Positions 35,855 to 45,714 of a DNA stretch of 64,000 nucleotides are shown piece after piece (positions within the stretch are counted from its first letter, which is position 1; each line of letters begins with the position of its first letter). Source of the stretch: Cyanomargarita calcarea GSE-NOS-MK-12-04C (GTDB lineage: Bacteria > Cyanobacteriota > Cyanobacteriia > Cyanobacteriales > Nostocaceae); assembly GCA_019359595.1 (NCBI GenBank), contig JAHHGZ010000021.1:62001-126000 (forward strand), given 5' to 3'. The notes under the pieces were generated by a model. That model searched no databases. It worked only from the letters and a program-made list of their open reading frames with translations, and was not told the DNA's origin. The position numbers and the translations under genes were made by a program.

Positions 35855-38113
35855 ATGACAATAAGTCCTCCGGAGCGAGAGGAGAAGAAGGCAAGAGTAA
35901 TAGTCGATAACGATCCAGTTCCCACCTCGTTTGAGAGATGGGCAAAACCAGGACACTTCGACAAGACCCTTGCTAAAGGTCCAAAAACCACCACATGGAT
36001 TTGGAACCTTCACGCCCTCGCCCATGATTTTGATACACATACAAGCGATTTAGAAGACATTTCCCGCAAGATATTCGCCGCTCACTTCGGTCACCTATCC
36101 GTTGTGTTCATTTGGTTGAGCGGAATGTTGTTCCACGGCGCGAAGTTTTCCAACTACGAAGCTTGGTTAAGCGATCCGCTGAATATTAAGCCTAGCGCTC
36201 AAGTCGTTTGGCCAATTGTCGGTCAAGACATTCTAAATGCGGATGTCGGTGGCGGGTTCCACGGCATTCAAATCACCTCAGGCTTCTTCCAAATTTGGCG
36301 CGGCTGGGGCATAACAAATTCATTCCAGCTTTATGTCACCGCGATTGGTGGCTTAGTAATGGCTGCTTTGATGCTGTTTGCTGGTTGGTTCCACTACCAC
36401 AAGCGGGCTCCGAAACTGGAATGGTTCCAGAACGTAGAGTCGATGCTGAATCACCACTTATCAGTATTGCTAGGTTGTGGTTCCTTGGGCTGGGCCGGTC
36501 ACTTAATTCACGTTTCATCTCCAATCAACAAGCTGATGGATGCGGGAGTCCCCATTAAGGACATACCGTTACCTCATGAGTTCATCTTGAACAAAGACAT
36601 ATTGACCGAGCTGTATCCCAGCTTTGCCAATGGTTTAGCGCCTTTCTTCACTTTGAACTGGGGTACATACGCTGACTTCCTGACCTTCAAAGGGGGTCTG
36701 AACCCAGTAACGGGTGGCTTGTGGATGACAGATATTGCCCATCACCATTTGGCGATCGCAGTCATATTTATCATCGCCGGTCATATGTACCGTACCAACT
36801 GGGGTATCGGTCACAGCATCAAAGAAATTCTAGAGAACCACAAAGGGCCATTCACTGGTGAAGGTCACAAAGGTCTCTATGAAAACCTCACCACATCTTG
36901 GCACGCTCAATTGGCAACTAACCTTGCTTTCTTGGGTTCATTGACCATCATTGTGGCGCACCATATGTACGCGATGCCTCCATATCCGTACTTGGCTACC
37001 GACTACGCAACACAACTGTGTATATTCACACACCATATGTGGATTGGCGGTTTCTGTATCGTAGGCGGAGCGGCTCACGCAGCTATATTCATGGTGCGGG
37101 ATTACGATCCTGTAGTTAACCGAAATAACGTATTGGATCGGGTACTTCGTCACCGCGATGCAATCATCTCTCACTTGAACTGGGTTTGTATTTTCCTCGG
37201 CTTCCATAGCTTTGGTCTGTACATCCACAACGACACCATGCAAGCCTTGGGTCGTCCTCAAGATATGTTCTCGGATAGTGCAATTCAGTTGCAACCGGTG
37301 TTTGCTCAGTGGGTACAGAACCTGCACACCCTTGCTCCTGGTTCAACCGCACCCAATGCAATAGAACCTGTTAGCTATGCTTTTGGTGGCGGTATTCTAG
37401 CTGTCGGCGGCAAAATTGCGATGATGCCGATTGCCTTGGGTACGGCGGACTTCCTGGTTCACCACATCCACGCTTTCCAAATTCACGTAACCGTTCTGAT
37501 TCTGCTCAAAGGCGTACTGTTTGCTCGCAGTTCTCGCTTGATTCCAGACAAAGCAAACTTGGGCTTCCGTTTTCCTTGCGACGGTCCTGGTCGTGGCGGC
37601 ACATGTCAAGTGTCTGGTTGGGACCATGTGTTCCTCGGTTTGTTCTGGATGTACAACACGATTTCAATTGTGATTTTCCACTTTAGTTGGAAAATGCAAT
37701 CGGATGTCTGGGGGACTATAGACGCCGATGGTACAGTGTCTCACATCACCGGTGGTAACTTTGCTGAGAGTGCCCTGAATATCAACGGCTGGTTGCGTGA
37801 CTTCTTGTGGGCACAAGCTTCACAAGTAATCAACTCCTACGGTAGTGCGCTATCAGCTTATGGTTTACTCTTCCTAGGCGCTCACTTTGTTTGGGCATTT
37901 AGCTTAATGTTCCTGTTCAGCGGTCGCGGCTACTGGCAAGAACTGATTGAGTCCATTGTTTGGGCACACAATAAGTTGAAGGTAGCTCCTGCCATTCAAC
38001 CTCGCGCTCTGAGCATCATTCAGGGTCGGGCAGTTGGGGTAGCTCACTACCTGTTAGGAGGAATTGTCACTACCTGGGCATTCTTCCACGCAAGAATTCT
38101 TTCACTCGGGTAG
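35855..38113 (+). CDS. psaA: Photosystem I P700 apoprotein A1
   Basis: 752 residues, the usual length. With PsaB it forms the thylakoid reaction-centre heterodimer that holds P700, A0, A1 and the FX cluster. The start [15 protein letters not shown] and [13 protein letters not shown]-like N-terminus are canonical. Eleven hydrophobic helices rich in His are evident. The FX ligand loop [12 protein letters not shown] (573-584) has both cysteines. The end ...[13 protein letters not shown] is typical. It resembles the ordinary rather than far-red type, but this was not tested. Strong Shine-Dalgarno AGAGGAGG; psaB starts 135 bp downstream, so a dicistronic operon is expected. Confidence 0.99.
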   Translation: MTISPPEREEKKARVIVDNDPVPTSFERWAKPGHFDKTLAKGPKTTTWIWNLHALAHDFDTHTSDLEDISRKIFAAHFGHLSVVFIWLSGMLFHGAKFSNYEAWLSDPLNIKPSAQVVWPIVGQDILNADVGGGFHGIQITSGFFQIWRGWGITNSFQLYVTAIGGLVMAALMLFAGWFHYHKRAPKLEWFQNVESMLNHHLSVLLGCGSLGWAGHLIHVSSPINKLMDAGVPIKDIPLPHEFILNKDILTELYPSFANGLAPFFTLNWGTYADFLTFKGGLNPVTGGLWMTDIAHHHLAIAVIFIIAGHMYRTNWGIGHSIKEILENHKGPFTGEGHKGLYENLTTSWHAQLATNLAFLGSLTIIVAHHMYAMPPYPYLATDYATQLCIFTHHMWIGGFCIVGGAAHAAIFMVRDYDPVVNRNNVLDRVLRHRDAIISHLNWVCIFLGFHSFGLYIHNDTMQALGRPQDMFSDSAIQLQPVFAQWVQNLHTLAPGSTAPNAIEPVSYAFGGGILAVGGKIAMMPIALGTADFLVHHIHAFQIHVTVLILLKGVLFARSSRLIPDKANLGFRFPCDGPGRGGTCQVSGWDHVFLGLFWMYNTISIVIFHFSWKMQSDVWGTIDADGTVSHITGGNFAESALNINGWLRDFLWAQASQVINSYGSALSAYGLLFLGAHFVWAFSLMFLFSGRGYWQELIESIVWAHNKLKVAPAIQPRALSIIQGRAVGVAHYLLGGIVTTWAFFHARILSLG

Positions 38114-38248
38114 CAACCAACTTTAAAAAGTTAGGAGTTAAGGGTTTTTGAGTTAAGAATTGAATATTTGTTCAGAACTCATAACTCATAACTCCTAACT
38201 CTTTGACTTGACACTTGACGGCTAAAGGTCAGAGAATTTATCAAATCT

Positions 38249-40480
38249 ATGGCAACAAAATTTCCAAAATTTAGCCAGGATCTCGCACAGGACCCGACTA
38301 CGCGTCGGATCTGGTATGCGATGGCTATGGGAAATGATTTTGAAAGCCACGATGGCATGACAGAGGAGAATCTTTACCAAAAGATTTTCGCAACTCACTT
38401 CGGTCACCTGGCAATCATCTTCCTATGGGCATCCAGCCTCCTGTTCCACGTCGCTTGGCAAGGCAACTTTGAACAGTGGATTAAAGATCCTCTTCATATC
38501 CGTCCGATTGCCCACGCAATTTGGGACCCACACTTTGGTAAACCAGCGATTGAAGCTTTTACCCAAGGTGGGGCAAGCAATCCAGTAAACATTGCCTATT
38601 CTGGTGTTTACCACTGGTGGTACACCATTGGAATGCGGACAAACGATGACCTGTATGCAGGTTCTGTTGGCTTGTTGTTGCTATCCGCAGTGTTCTTGTT
38701 TGCTGGCTGGTTGCATTTACAACCTAAGTTCCGTCCGAGCCTAAGTTGGTTTAAGAGTGCTGAACCCCGTCTAAACCACCACTTGGCAGGTTTGTTCGGT
38801 GTTAGCTCCTTAGCTTGGACTGGTCACTTAGTACACGTTGCAATCCCAGAATCTCGCGGTCAGCACGTAGGTTGGGATAATTTCCTGACTACCTTGCCCC
38901 ATCCAGAAGGTTTAACACCCTTTTTTACTGGTAATTGGGCGGCTTATGCGAGCAATCCTGACACAGCGAACCATCTCTTCGGTACTGCGACTGGTTCAGG
39001 TACTGCGATTCTGACCTTTTTGGGTGGTTTCCATCCTCAAACTGAATCGCTGTGGTTGACCGACATGGCTCACCACCACTTGGCGATCGCTGTTATTTTC
39101 ATCATCGCCGGTCATATGTATCGGACTAACTTCGGAATTGGTCACAGCATCAAAGAAATGCTGAATTCCAAATCCGGTTTAGTACCTGGTTCTAAGAGTG
39201 AAGGTCAGTTCAACCTGCCTCACCAAGGCTTGTACGACACGATCAACAACTCGCTGCACTTCCAACTTTCCTTGGCTCTAGCAGCTTTAGGAACCATCAC
39301 CTCTCTGGTGGCGCAGCATATGTACGCCCTGCCTCCTTACGCATTCATTGCTAAGGATTACACCACACAGGCAGCTCTGTACACTCACCACCAGTACATC
39401 GCTGGTTTCTTGATGGTTGGTGCTTTTGCTCACGCCGCCATCTTCTGGGTTCGGGACTACGATCCAGAACAAAACAAAGGCAACGTACTTGACCGCGTGC
39501 TTCAGCATAAAGAAGCGATTATCTCCCACCTCAGTTGGGTATCTCTCTTCTTGGGCTTCCACACCCTCGGATTATACGTACACAATGACGTAGTAGTTGC
39601 TTTCGGTACACCGGAGAAGCAAATCTTGATTGAGCCAGTATTTGCTCAATTCATCCAAGCTTCCCACGGTAAAGTACTGTACGGTTTGAACACACTACTG
39701 TCTAACCCAGATAGCATTGCTTACACCGCTTACCCCAACTACGGAAACGTTTGGTTGCAAGGTTGGTTGGAAGCGATTAACAATGGTACAAACTCTTTGT
39801 TCTTGACCATTGGACCTGGCGACTTCTTAGTACACCATGCCTTTGCTCTAGCGATCCACACCACCACCTTAGTATTGGTGAAAGGTGCTTTGGATGCTCG
39901 TGGTTCTAAGCTGATGCCCGATAAAAAGGACTTCGGCTACGCATTCCCTTGCGACGGCCCTGGTCGTGGCGGTACTTGCGACATCTCCGCTTGGGACTCC
40001 TTCTACCTGGCAATGTTCTGGATGTTGAATACCATTGGTTGGGTAACCTTCTACTGGCACTGGAAACATCTAGGTATCTGGCAAGGTAACGTCGCTCAGT
40101 TTAATGAATCTTCCACCTATTTAATGGGCTGGTTCCGCGATTACCTCTGGGCCAACTCCGCTCAGTTGATTAACGGATACAACCCATACGGGATGAACAA
40201 CTTGTCAGTCTGGGCTTGGATGTTCCTATTCGGACACTTAGTTTGGGCAACTGGCTTCATGTTCCTCATCTCTTGGAGAGGTTACTGGCAAGAGTTGATT
40301 GAAACCTTGGTTTGGGCACACGAGCGGACTCCAATTGCGAACCTGGTTCGCTGGAAAGACAAGCCTGTTGCTCTGTCCATTGTTCAAGCTCGTTTGGTTG
40401 GTTTAGCTCACTTCACTGTTGGCTATGTCCTGACTTACGCTGCGTTCCTCATTGCCTCTACGGCTGGTAAGTTTGGTTAA
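38249..40480 (+). CDS. psaB: Photosystem I P700 apoprotein A2
   Basis: 743 residues starting [20 protein letters not shown], canonical for PsaB. It partners PsaA. The FX loop [12 protein letters not shown] (566-577) supplies the other two cluster cysteines. [20 protein letters not shown] and the [19 protein letters not shown] region are typical. The C-terminal [13 protein letters not shown] is as expected. The psaA-psaB spacer contains a heptamer array (TTAGGAGTTAAGGG...CTCCTAACTC, 38130-38205) with inverted orientation, which may fold. A strong terminator follows. Confidence 0.99.
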   Translation: MATKFPKFSQDLAQDPTTRRIWYAMAMGNDFESHDGMTEENLYQKIFATHFGHLAIIFLWASSLLFHVAWQGNFEQWIKDPLHIRPIAHAIWDPHFGKPAIEAFTQGGASNPVNIAYSGVYHWWYTIGMRTNDDLYAGSVGLLLLSAVFLFAGWLHLQPKFRPSLSWFKSAEPRLNHHLAGLFGVSSLAWTGHLVHVAIPESRGQHVGWDNFLTTLPHPEGLTPFFTGNWAAYASNPDTANHLFGTATGSGTAILTFLGGFHPQTESLWLTDMAHHHLAIAVIFIIAGHMYRTNFGIGHSIKEMLNSKSGLVPGSKSEGQFNLPHQGLYDTINNSLHFQLSLALAALGTITSLVAQHMYALPPYAFIAKDYTTQAALYTHHQYIAGFLMVGAFAHAAIFWVRDYDPEQNKGNVLDRVLQHKEAIISHLSWVSLFLGFHTLGLYVHNDVVVAFGTPEKQILIEPVFAQFIQASHGKVLYGLNTLLSNPDSIAYTAYPNYGNVWLQGWLEAINNGTNSLFLTIGPGDFLVHHAFALAIHTTTLVLVKGALDARGSKLMPDKKDFGYAFPCDGPGRGGTCDISAWDSFYLAMFWMLNTIGWVTFYWHWKHLGIWQGNVAQFNESSTYLMGWFRDYLWANSAQLINGYNPYGMNNLSVWAWMFLFGHLVWATGFMFLISWRGYWQELIETLVWAHERTPIANLVRWKDKPVALSIVQARLVGLAHFTVGYVLTYAAFLIASTAGKFG

Positions 40481-40511
40481 TTGGACTGCTAGTTTTGTAG
40501 ATAAATAATTT

Positions 40512-40546
40512 AAATCCCCTGCCTAATGGTGGGGGATTTTTTTTTT
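40512..40546 (+). terminator. Intrinsic terminator of psaAB
   Basis: AAATCCCC (40512-40519) pairs with GGGGATTT (40532-40539), followed by more T (eleven in the whole run). It lies 31 bp after the psaB stop codon. Confidence 0.88.
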
Positions 40547-40640
40547 AGAATGGCCAGAGAGCTTACCCCACAAGAGAAATAACATTTATTTTTTTAAAAT
40601 GTGTATGAAATTTTTCATTAGTGGATGGGAAATATAAATA

Positions 40641-40829
40641 AAGGGGTACCCCAAAAGAAAAATCAAAGAAGTGATTCACGAGAAGTTTGGGGACGGCATT
40701 ATGAGTGCGATTGACTTTACTTTAGATATCGATAAAGAAGAAGACCCAAAAGGCGATGCCCTTGGCAACCTTCGGTATCGCGTAAAAATCATTATGTCTG
40801 GAAAATTTCTCCCTTATAAGAAGTGGTAG
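40641..40829 (+). pseudogene. cynS: Cyanase (CynS) C-terminal remnant with an inserted short repeat
   Basis: The frame reads [33 protein letters not shown], then ALGNLRY, then [16 protein letters not shown] and TAG at 40827-40829. All but the ALGNLRY heptapeptide is the highly conserved cyanase C-terminus (cyanate + bicarbonate to CO2 and ammonia). The N-terminal ~95 residues, which carry the helix-turn-helix and part of the active site, are absent: a stop lies at 40635 and only KGYPKR separates it from the homology. The seven extra codons (40759-40779) are a 21 bp short dispersed repeat inserted within GCGAT|CGC. It is clearly non-functional as cyanase. Confidence 0.85.
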
Positions 40830-41401
40830 AATTTCAGCTTTCCCTAGGATGGAAACAATCCATCCTACAAAATATCTTATCAAATTCTTAACCTATGAAA
40901 ATGATTTAGTATTAGACCCCTTGCAGGTTCTGATACCACAGGCTTTGTCGCTATAAATTTGCAACAAGGATGGATTTATTTTGAAATTAATTAATAGGAA
41001 TTTGCAGCTGCCGTAAAGGTTATACGAACCAATCAAGGTAAAAAGGATAAGCATATTATGAAGCTCTACCCCTTATTCGCTGCGAGTTTTTGAAATTTCT
41101 GAGAATACGCTTGACAAGTTATGGCATAAGATCGGATTCTACTTACATCTTATATTTAAAAAGTGACTCTAAACATGGTTATAACCACGGTTACGATCTG
41201 GAAAACCTGACCAGATCCCGTCTTTGGAAGGAGAACCCCTATCTGTAAACCTGAAATTAAGGATATTGGAAAGTGCAATTTAGTTAGAGAGCTTTACAGA
41301 GCTATAGGGCGTAAATAAAAATAGTAGTTTAGCAAACGTATAAATTTCCTGAAAATAGGCTATTAATGCTGTCATTTAAGAAAGCAGTGAGTAGAGGAGA
41401 A
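40830..41401. other. Gap after the cyanase remnant
   Basis: No gene was found. It includes the inverted pair TAGGATGGAAAC / ATCCATCCTA (around 40845-40865) and the possible palindrome GGTTATAACCACGGTTAC (41177-41194). A leader-like stretch, GATCTGG...CCAGATC (41195-41217), may fold. No riboswitch consensus fitted. Confidence 0.35.
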
Positions 41402-42400
41402 ATGATCGCGATGAAGGACCTTTATCTGTTGGCAGCAGGTTTGTTAACAGGATTGGCAATACCAGCATCGGCTCTACCACAGATGTCGAATCCAGAGCCA
41501 GAGCCGAGCAAACAACTATCGGACGTCAAAGATAATTCACAGCCGACCGTCAGTAAGACAACAGTTCCAGATATTGACGAAACACAGGAGCCACAATTTA
41601 GCAAGCCATTATCATCACTCAACCCAAACTTCAAGGCACTTATCCGCAAACCGCTTTCTGGAACTCAACTTTATTACCAAAGATTAGCAGCTTTGCAAGC
41701 AGGTCAAATTTATACCCGCTTACCTGATGAGCGTTTGCAGTCTTTGTGGGTTTCCGCAAGAAAATCTCAACTCAGCTATGATGACTGGAAAAAGTTGTTG
41801 ATGCTAGAAGGCAAAGCAATGGCTGAAGGTCAAGGTGTCAATAATTTAAGCGTTTTAGTTGGCGATTCTTTGAGTATGTGGTTTCCCAAAGAAAAACTAC
41901 CGATTGGGAAATTGTGGCTCAATCAGGGAATATCTGGAGATACTTCCACAGGTGTTTTAAAAAGATTGTCTGCTTTTTCGGAAACCAAGCCAGATGTGAT
42001 TTATGTGATGGCTGGAATCAACGATTTACGCAGAAAAATGACGGATGAGATAATTTTGCACAATCACCGCCTGATTATCCGCCGTCTCCACCAGTCTCAC
42101 CCACGAAGCATTATAATTGTCCAATCGATTCTGCCAACTCGAATGTCCACAATCTCCAATAACCGCATTCGTCACATCAACCAGCAACTAGGAGCGATCG
42201 CCAAGCAAGAAGGAGCTAATTATCTCAATATTCATGGCTGGTTTGCTGATTTTGAAGGCAATTTGCGTCCAGAATTAACTACAGATGGATTGCACCTAAG
42301 TCAAGATGGGTATAAGGTTTGGCAAGCAGCATTAAAGCAAGTGGAATTTAAAGTTACTCTTTCTAGAATTGGTCAAGAGCAAAGCGCGAAAAATCAATAA
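41402..42400 (+). CDS. Exported SGNH/GDSL hydrolase
   Basis: About 332 residues from ATG 41402, chosen for the strong GAGGAGA just upstream; an ATG at 41366 in frame adds 12 residues. The signal peptide is MIAMKDLYLLAAGLLTGLAIPASA. A Pro/Ser linker follows, then the SGNH domain with block I VLVGDSLSMW (nucleophile Ser), block II NQGISGDTS, block III MAGINDLR and block V TTDGLHLSQDGYKVW (Asp/His). It should be an esterase or deacetylase acting on periplasmic or surface polymers. Substrate unknown. It stands alone. Confidence 0.88.
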   Translation: MIAMKDLYLLAAGLLTGLAIPASALPQMSNPEPEPSKQLSDVKDNSQPTVSKTTVPDIDETQEPQFSKPLSSLNPNFKALIRKPLSGTQLYYQRLAALQAGQIYTRLPDERLQSLWVSARKSQLSYDDWKKLLMLEGKAMAEGQGVNNLSVLVGDSLSMWFPKEKLPIGKLWLNQGISGDTSTGVLKRLSAFSETKPDVIYVMAGINDLRRKMTDEIILHNHRLIIRRLHQSHPRSIIIVQSILPTRMSTISNNRIRHINQQLGAIAKQEGANYLNIHGWFADFEGNLRPELTTDGLHLSQDGYKVWQAALKQVEFKVTLSRIGQEQSAKNQ

Positions 42401-42548
42401 ACGAGCTTAAAAACCAAAATATAACCATTCCTATATTCGTGAGGTACACCATATTGAATTAACAGCAGTAGCCGCTGTAGGCGCTGAGTCGCAAGCGACA
42501 CGCTCCGCGAACGCCTTCCATCGGTACGGCTTCTGTGTAGGGTAGGAC

Positions 42549-42590
42549 GCAGATAAATTTGTACCTCAGCAGACTAGGAAACGCTATACC
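42549..42590. repeat. Short dispersed repeat (ACGCAGATAA...CAGCAGACTAGGAAA), copy 1
   Basis: ACGCAGATAAATTTGTACCTCA and GCAGACTAGGAAACGCTATA recur at 49431-49475 with four substitutions or so. Upstream lies a short repeat with CGACACGCTCCGCGAACGCC (42499-42518). Confidence 0.65.
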
Positions 42591-42601
42591 ATAACGTTTA
42601 A

Positions 42602-42784
42602 TTCCAGGTAGGCCATCTTGGCAATGTTGAAATGCAGGTACTGCGCGACAACTGGGATGGTAAAACTTATAACGCCGAATCTTACTTAGCAGTTAAATAT
42701 ATTGGTCAAGTTGTTAGTTGCACAAGTAAGTTGATTATTACGAATGATTTAAGACGGCTATATAAATTATTCCGTTGGTGGTAA
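42602..42784 (+). pseudogene. Unrecognised coding-like fragment overlapping the toxin gene end
   Basis: An open frame follows a TAA at 42599: FQVGHLGNVEMQVLRDNWDG, KTYNAESYLAVKYIGQVVSC, then a less protein-like tail to TAA 42782-42784. The first 40 residues look like real protein, but there is no good start; ATG 42632 lacks a ribosome binding site. The 3' end overlaps the convergent MazF gene by 18 bp. It is likely the remnant of a gene cut by the repeat at 42549-42590. Confidence 0.3.
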
Positions 42785-43135
42785 GGCATCGTCCTCTAAA
42801 TCATCAAGTTCTAATGTATACTTTAGTGCCTCTTTCAACATTAACAAATAGTTTGAGGATAAAGTACCTAACTTTCTGGTTAAGCGCTGCTTATCAATAA
42901 CGACAATCTGATAGCAAAGCGCTACCGAATCTTGTAATAAACCACCTTCTCCTGAAGGTATAGCAACTGTACCTGGTATTCTAGAACGTCTTTGATTACC
43001 AGTTATAGGTATTACCACAACTGTCTGTGTAAAGCGGTCAATAGTATTTCTTTGGACAATAATAACTGGTCGAATACCTGCTTGTTCTGAACCACGACTT
43101 GGATTTAAATCCGCTAAATAAACGTCTCCACGCAT
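42767..43135 (-). CDS. mazF: MazF/PemK-type endoribonuclease toxin
   Basis: 122 residues. It starts MRGDVYLADLNPSRGSEQAGIRPVIIVQRN, the classic MazF start with (R)G(D/E)V..(D/N)..P..G.E. RPV(I/V)(I/V)VQ. VVIPITGNQRRSRIPGTVAIP contains the catalytic Thr/Ser region. The C-terminus is acidic (LELDDLEDDALPPTE). MazF toxins cut mRNA and arrest growth. The antitoxin gene lies 6 bp upstream on the same strand, as usual. Confidence 0.92.
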   Translation of the reverse strand: MRGDVYLADLNPSRGSEQAGIRPVIIVQRNTIDRFTQTVVVIPITGNQRRSRIPGTVAIPSGEGGLLQDSVALCYQIVVIDKQRLTRKLGTLSSNYLLMLKEALKYTLELDDLEDDALPPTE

Positions 43136-43141
43136 TTAATC

Positions 43142-43387
43142 CTAATCCTCAGAATCGATGTGAAGTAGATAATCACTTAAAACAGCTTCTGTAAAGTTAA
43201 TATCTTCGTCACCAAATTCTACCTTTAAAGAAGCAGCTTCTTCATCTGAAATGTTATTCCATTCTTTTATTTTTTGTTGGTTATGTAATGAAATAGCAAA
43301 GTTTAATACTTGTTTTTGTTCATTACTTGGCAATTGTGAAATAATTTCGATTAATTGTATATTTAAACTATCGGTTATCTTGTTCAT
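43142..43387 (-). CDS. Antitoxin partner of the MazF toxin
   Basis: 81 residues, acidic, ATG at 43387. IQLIEIISQLPSNEQKQVLNFAISL resembles the N-terminal helical motif of DUF2281-type cyanobacterial antitoxins, rather than the SpoVT/AbrB fold of MazE. The C-terminal half (EAASLKVEFGDEDINFTEAVLSDYLLHIDSED) should be the toxin-neutralising tail. It precedes mazF by 6 bp, supporting co-expression. It may autoregulate the operon, but no operator is evident. Confidence 0.8.
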   Translation of the reverse strand: MNKITDSLNIQLIEIISQLPSNEQKQVLNFAISLHNQQKIKEWNNISDEEAASLKVEFGDEDINFTEAVLSDYLLHIDSED

Positions 43388-43459
43388 AACTTATATTTAG
43401 CTGAACATTCAATTTATATATAATAGATTATAGCAACCTATAAAGCTTTTTAAAAAATC

Positions 43460-43503
43460 AAAACTCAGATTCCCGACGTGCGTGAAAGTAGTCGGGAATC
43501 TTG
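43460..43503 (-). terminator. Hairpin terminator of the Ser/Thr kinase gene
   Basis: AGATTCCCGAC (43467-43477) pairs with GTCGGGAATCT (43491-43501). On the minus strand the stem is followed by a T-rich stretch (TTTTGATTTTTT); on the plus strand by TGTTTTTT, so it may work both ways. The stem sequence equals the end of the family 2 repeat. Confidence 0.6.
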
Positions 43504-43577
43504 TTTTTTACAGCTTACATACAGAGGATTGCCCTGTATGAAGAACCGTACTTCACTAATCTCCAACAACTAAAAAC

Positions 43578-45218
43578 TTAATTATTATCATCTTGCGGTT
43601 GACTGTCAGTAGATGAATTTTGCTTACTTTGTTCCTGAGTTGGCACTACTATAGAATTTGGCTGCTTTGGTTCTGCCGGTACCACAACTGGATTTGACTG
43701 TCTTTTTGGTTGTTGTGAGTCATTTTCTGAGGAGGGCGCAGCTTTCCGAGAATCTCGTACAGACCTTAGTTTATCCACAAGAGATGGCGAGGGAGGCGAA
43801 GAAGGTGAATCAGCTTCAGATTGTTGGTTTCGACGGCGATTTGGTTCGGACGTTGGTGTGGTGGGCGTTTGTTCGTCGTTAGAGGTATCGCGACTTGGGG
43901 CCTGTTGTCTGTAAGTGCGAGTTGGGGTGGTGGTGGTAGAATTGTCATCAGAAGTACGACGAACACGCCTGCGACGTCTGGGAGTTGAGAAAGTTGTAGA
44001 GTCTTGAGTTCGCGTCGAAGAGTTGGTCTTTTTGACTGTATTCGTCGTCGTTTGTTGAGTTTCAGGAGTTGGTGTTACTTCCACAGCCTGTGTTTCCCCA
44101 TTCGGGCTAGCACTAGGCTGTTGTACAATCGGCGGTGTTAGAGATGGCTGGGGTTGGGATCTGGGCACCATTTTCGTAATCCCAAAACCTGCTGTGAGAC
44201 TAACAAGTGCTACACCTGCACCAATTAAAATTTTTGGCGATACCTTCTGCCACCAAGGTTGTTTAGTAATTTGAGTCACATCTGTTTCTGGTGGTGGCTC
44301 TGTATTGTTAGAGGAGGCTACAAAAGGTAAATTTTCTTGGTACTCTTGATGACTTAAATCAATCGTTGGTACCGTCTGAGTGAGTACTGGTTGAGGTAGA
44401 ACACTCATGCTGCTTCCTGGCAACAATTTCAACCAATCCAAAACCGATTCCGGACGAAAACGAGCTTCCACCGCCATACCGCGCATCACAGCTTGATTGA
44501 CAGCAGCACTCAGATGCGGCTGGAGTTCGCGGGGGGAGGGCATTTTTTCGCGATCGCGTAACAGTGCAGGCAGGGGAACTTGTGCTGTTAACAGAGCATA
44601 CAGCGTCGCGGCCAAACCATAAACATCGGTTGCAGGCGATCGCTGTGCTTGCGATAAATACTGTTCGATTGGGGAATAACCTTCAGACACCATCCCTGTG
44701 TGTGTCTGCCTTACCCCACCGTTAAATTCTCGGGCAATACCAAAATCAATCAGTACTACTTCCTGAGATCCTTGGCGGAGGATGATATTATCCGGTTTTA
44801 CATCTCGATGCAGCAGACCATTTTGATGCACTACCTGTAAAGCGGCACCAATTTGTCGAATGTAATGAATTGCGATCGCTTCTTTTAATGGTATTCCCGG
44901 CAGAACAAACGCTTCTCCTAAAGTTTCACCAGCAATATATTCCATCACCATGTAAGGCAGTCCAGCCTCGACAAAAAAGTCGCTGACGCGGACAATATTA
45001 GGGTGGAGACAAGTAGCCAACCGTCTCGCTTCATCCTGAAATTGACGCTCAAACTTGGCAAAATCAGGATGTTGTCGTAGCCGCTGATTGATGGTTTTAA
45101 TCACCACTACCTGATGTAAGTAATGGTGCGTAGCTTTGTAGGTAATACCAAAGCCCCCCTTACCTACTTCTTGGTTCAGAGTATATTTTCCACCCTGCAA
45201 AGTTGTGTCAGCTAACAT
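43578..45218 (-). CDS. Membrane Ser/Thr protein kinase
   Basis: 546 residues. The Hanks-type kinase domain (about 10-265) has the Gly loop GKGGFG (19-24), VVIKT with Lys41, HRDVKPDN (137-144), IDFGIA (157-162) and [10 protein letters not shown] in the activation/P+1 region, so it looks active. A linker leads to one membrane segment (about 329-350). The C-terminal ~190 residues are Ser/Thr/Pro/Gln-rich and low complexity ([26 protein letters not shown]), presumably outside the membrane, with no PASTA repeats. The ATG at 45218 begins [15 protein letters not shown], typical of cyanobacterial Spk kinases. Confidence 0.92.
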   Translation of the reverse strand: MLADTTLQGGKYTLNQEVGKGGFGITYKATHHYLHQVVVIKTINQRLRQHPDFAKFERQFQDEARRLATCLHPNIVRVSDFFVEAGLPYMVMEYIAGETLGEAFVLPGIPLKEAIAIHYIRQIGAALQVVHQNGLLHRDVKPDNIILRQGSQEVVLIDFGIAREFNGGVRQTHTGMVSEGYSPIEQYLSQAQRSPATDVYGLAATLYALLTAQVPLPALLRDREKMPSPRELQPHLSAAVNQAVMRGMAVEARFRPESVLDWLKLLPGSSMSVLPQPVLTQTVPTIDLSHQEYQENLPFVASSNNTEPPPETDVTQITKQPWWQKVSPKILIGAGVALVSLTAGFGITKMVPRSQPQPSLTPPIVQQPSASPNGETQAVEVTPTPETQQTTTNTVKKTNSSTRTQDSTTFSTPRRRRRVRRTSDDNSTTTTPTRTYRQQAPSRDTSNDEQTPTTPTSEPNRRRNQQSEADSPSSPPSPSLVDKLRSVRDSRKAAPSSENDSQQPKRQSNPVVVPAEPKQPNSIVVPTQEQSKQNSSTDSQPQDDNN

Positions 45219-45414
45219 AGAAAATCTTGAGTCCTGAGTGCTGAGTTTTGAGTTCTGAGTCCTGAGCGAGCAGATAAGTCCTGAGTTTACATCGAATTGT
45301 CAATGATATCAATTCCTGAGAAATACATCAGCCAGCAATTCCTGCTCTGATAATTTTTCTTCTCATAATTTTTTCCTAATCAAAACAATCAGTATTATTG
45401 TTTACCTCCACAAT

Positions 45415-45531
45415 GTAAGACAGGCTTGTTCCGCTTACAACACTGGCTTTCTAGAAACCCATTACCTGTTTAATTGCAAGCTTCTTAGCAGGGGACTGGT
45501 AGGTGTCCCAAGGTATCATGACCCGTCTTAC
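45415..45531. other. Possible structured element closed by a GTAAGAC / GTCTTAC stem
   Basis: GTAAGAC (45415-45421) can pair with GTCTTAC (45525-45531), enclosing about 100 nt with an inner hairpin GGGAC-TGGTAGGT-GTCCC (45492-45509). The 45219-45714 gap holds no gene. It also has repeats of TTTAAGTTCGTCC (45590 and 45641) and CTGAGT units near 45230-45290. Whether this is an RNA gene, a repeat or chance is open. Confidence 0.3.
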
Positions 45532-45714
45532 GTAGCCACAATTGGCTGAGTCTGGACGAAATGATTAAATCGCCTAGATTTAATCAGGGTTTAAGTTCGT
45601 CCATACTACACTTAACAGATAATAGTTATCAACTCGGCTTTAAGTTCGTCCTGCATTTCATGTAGCTTTATCCCATTGGCGATCGTTATAAATCCTTGAC
45701 CTAACTCCTAACTC

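Noticed and set aside
36938-37627. Antisense frames within psaA
   Set aside because: Shadows of strongly biased codon use in psaA; no signals of their own.
41150-41260. Possible glutamine-type riboswitch in front of the SGNH hydrolase gene
   Set aside because: The paired GATCTGG/CCAGATC and the GGAAGGAGAA stretch do not fit the conserved glnA-type core, and the downstream gene has no nitrogen link.
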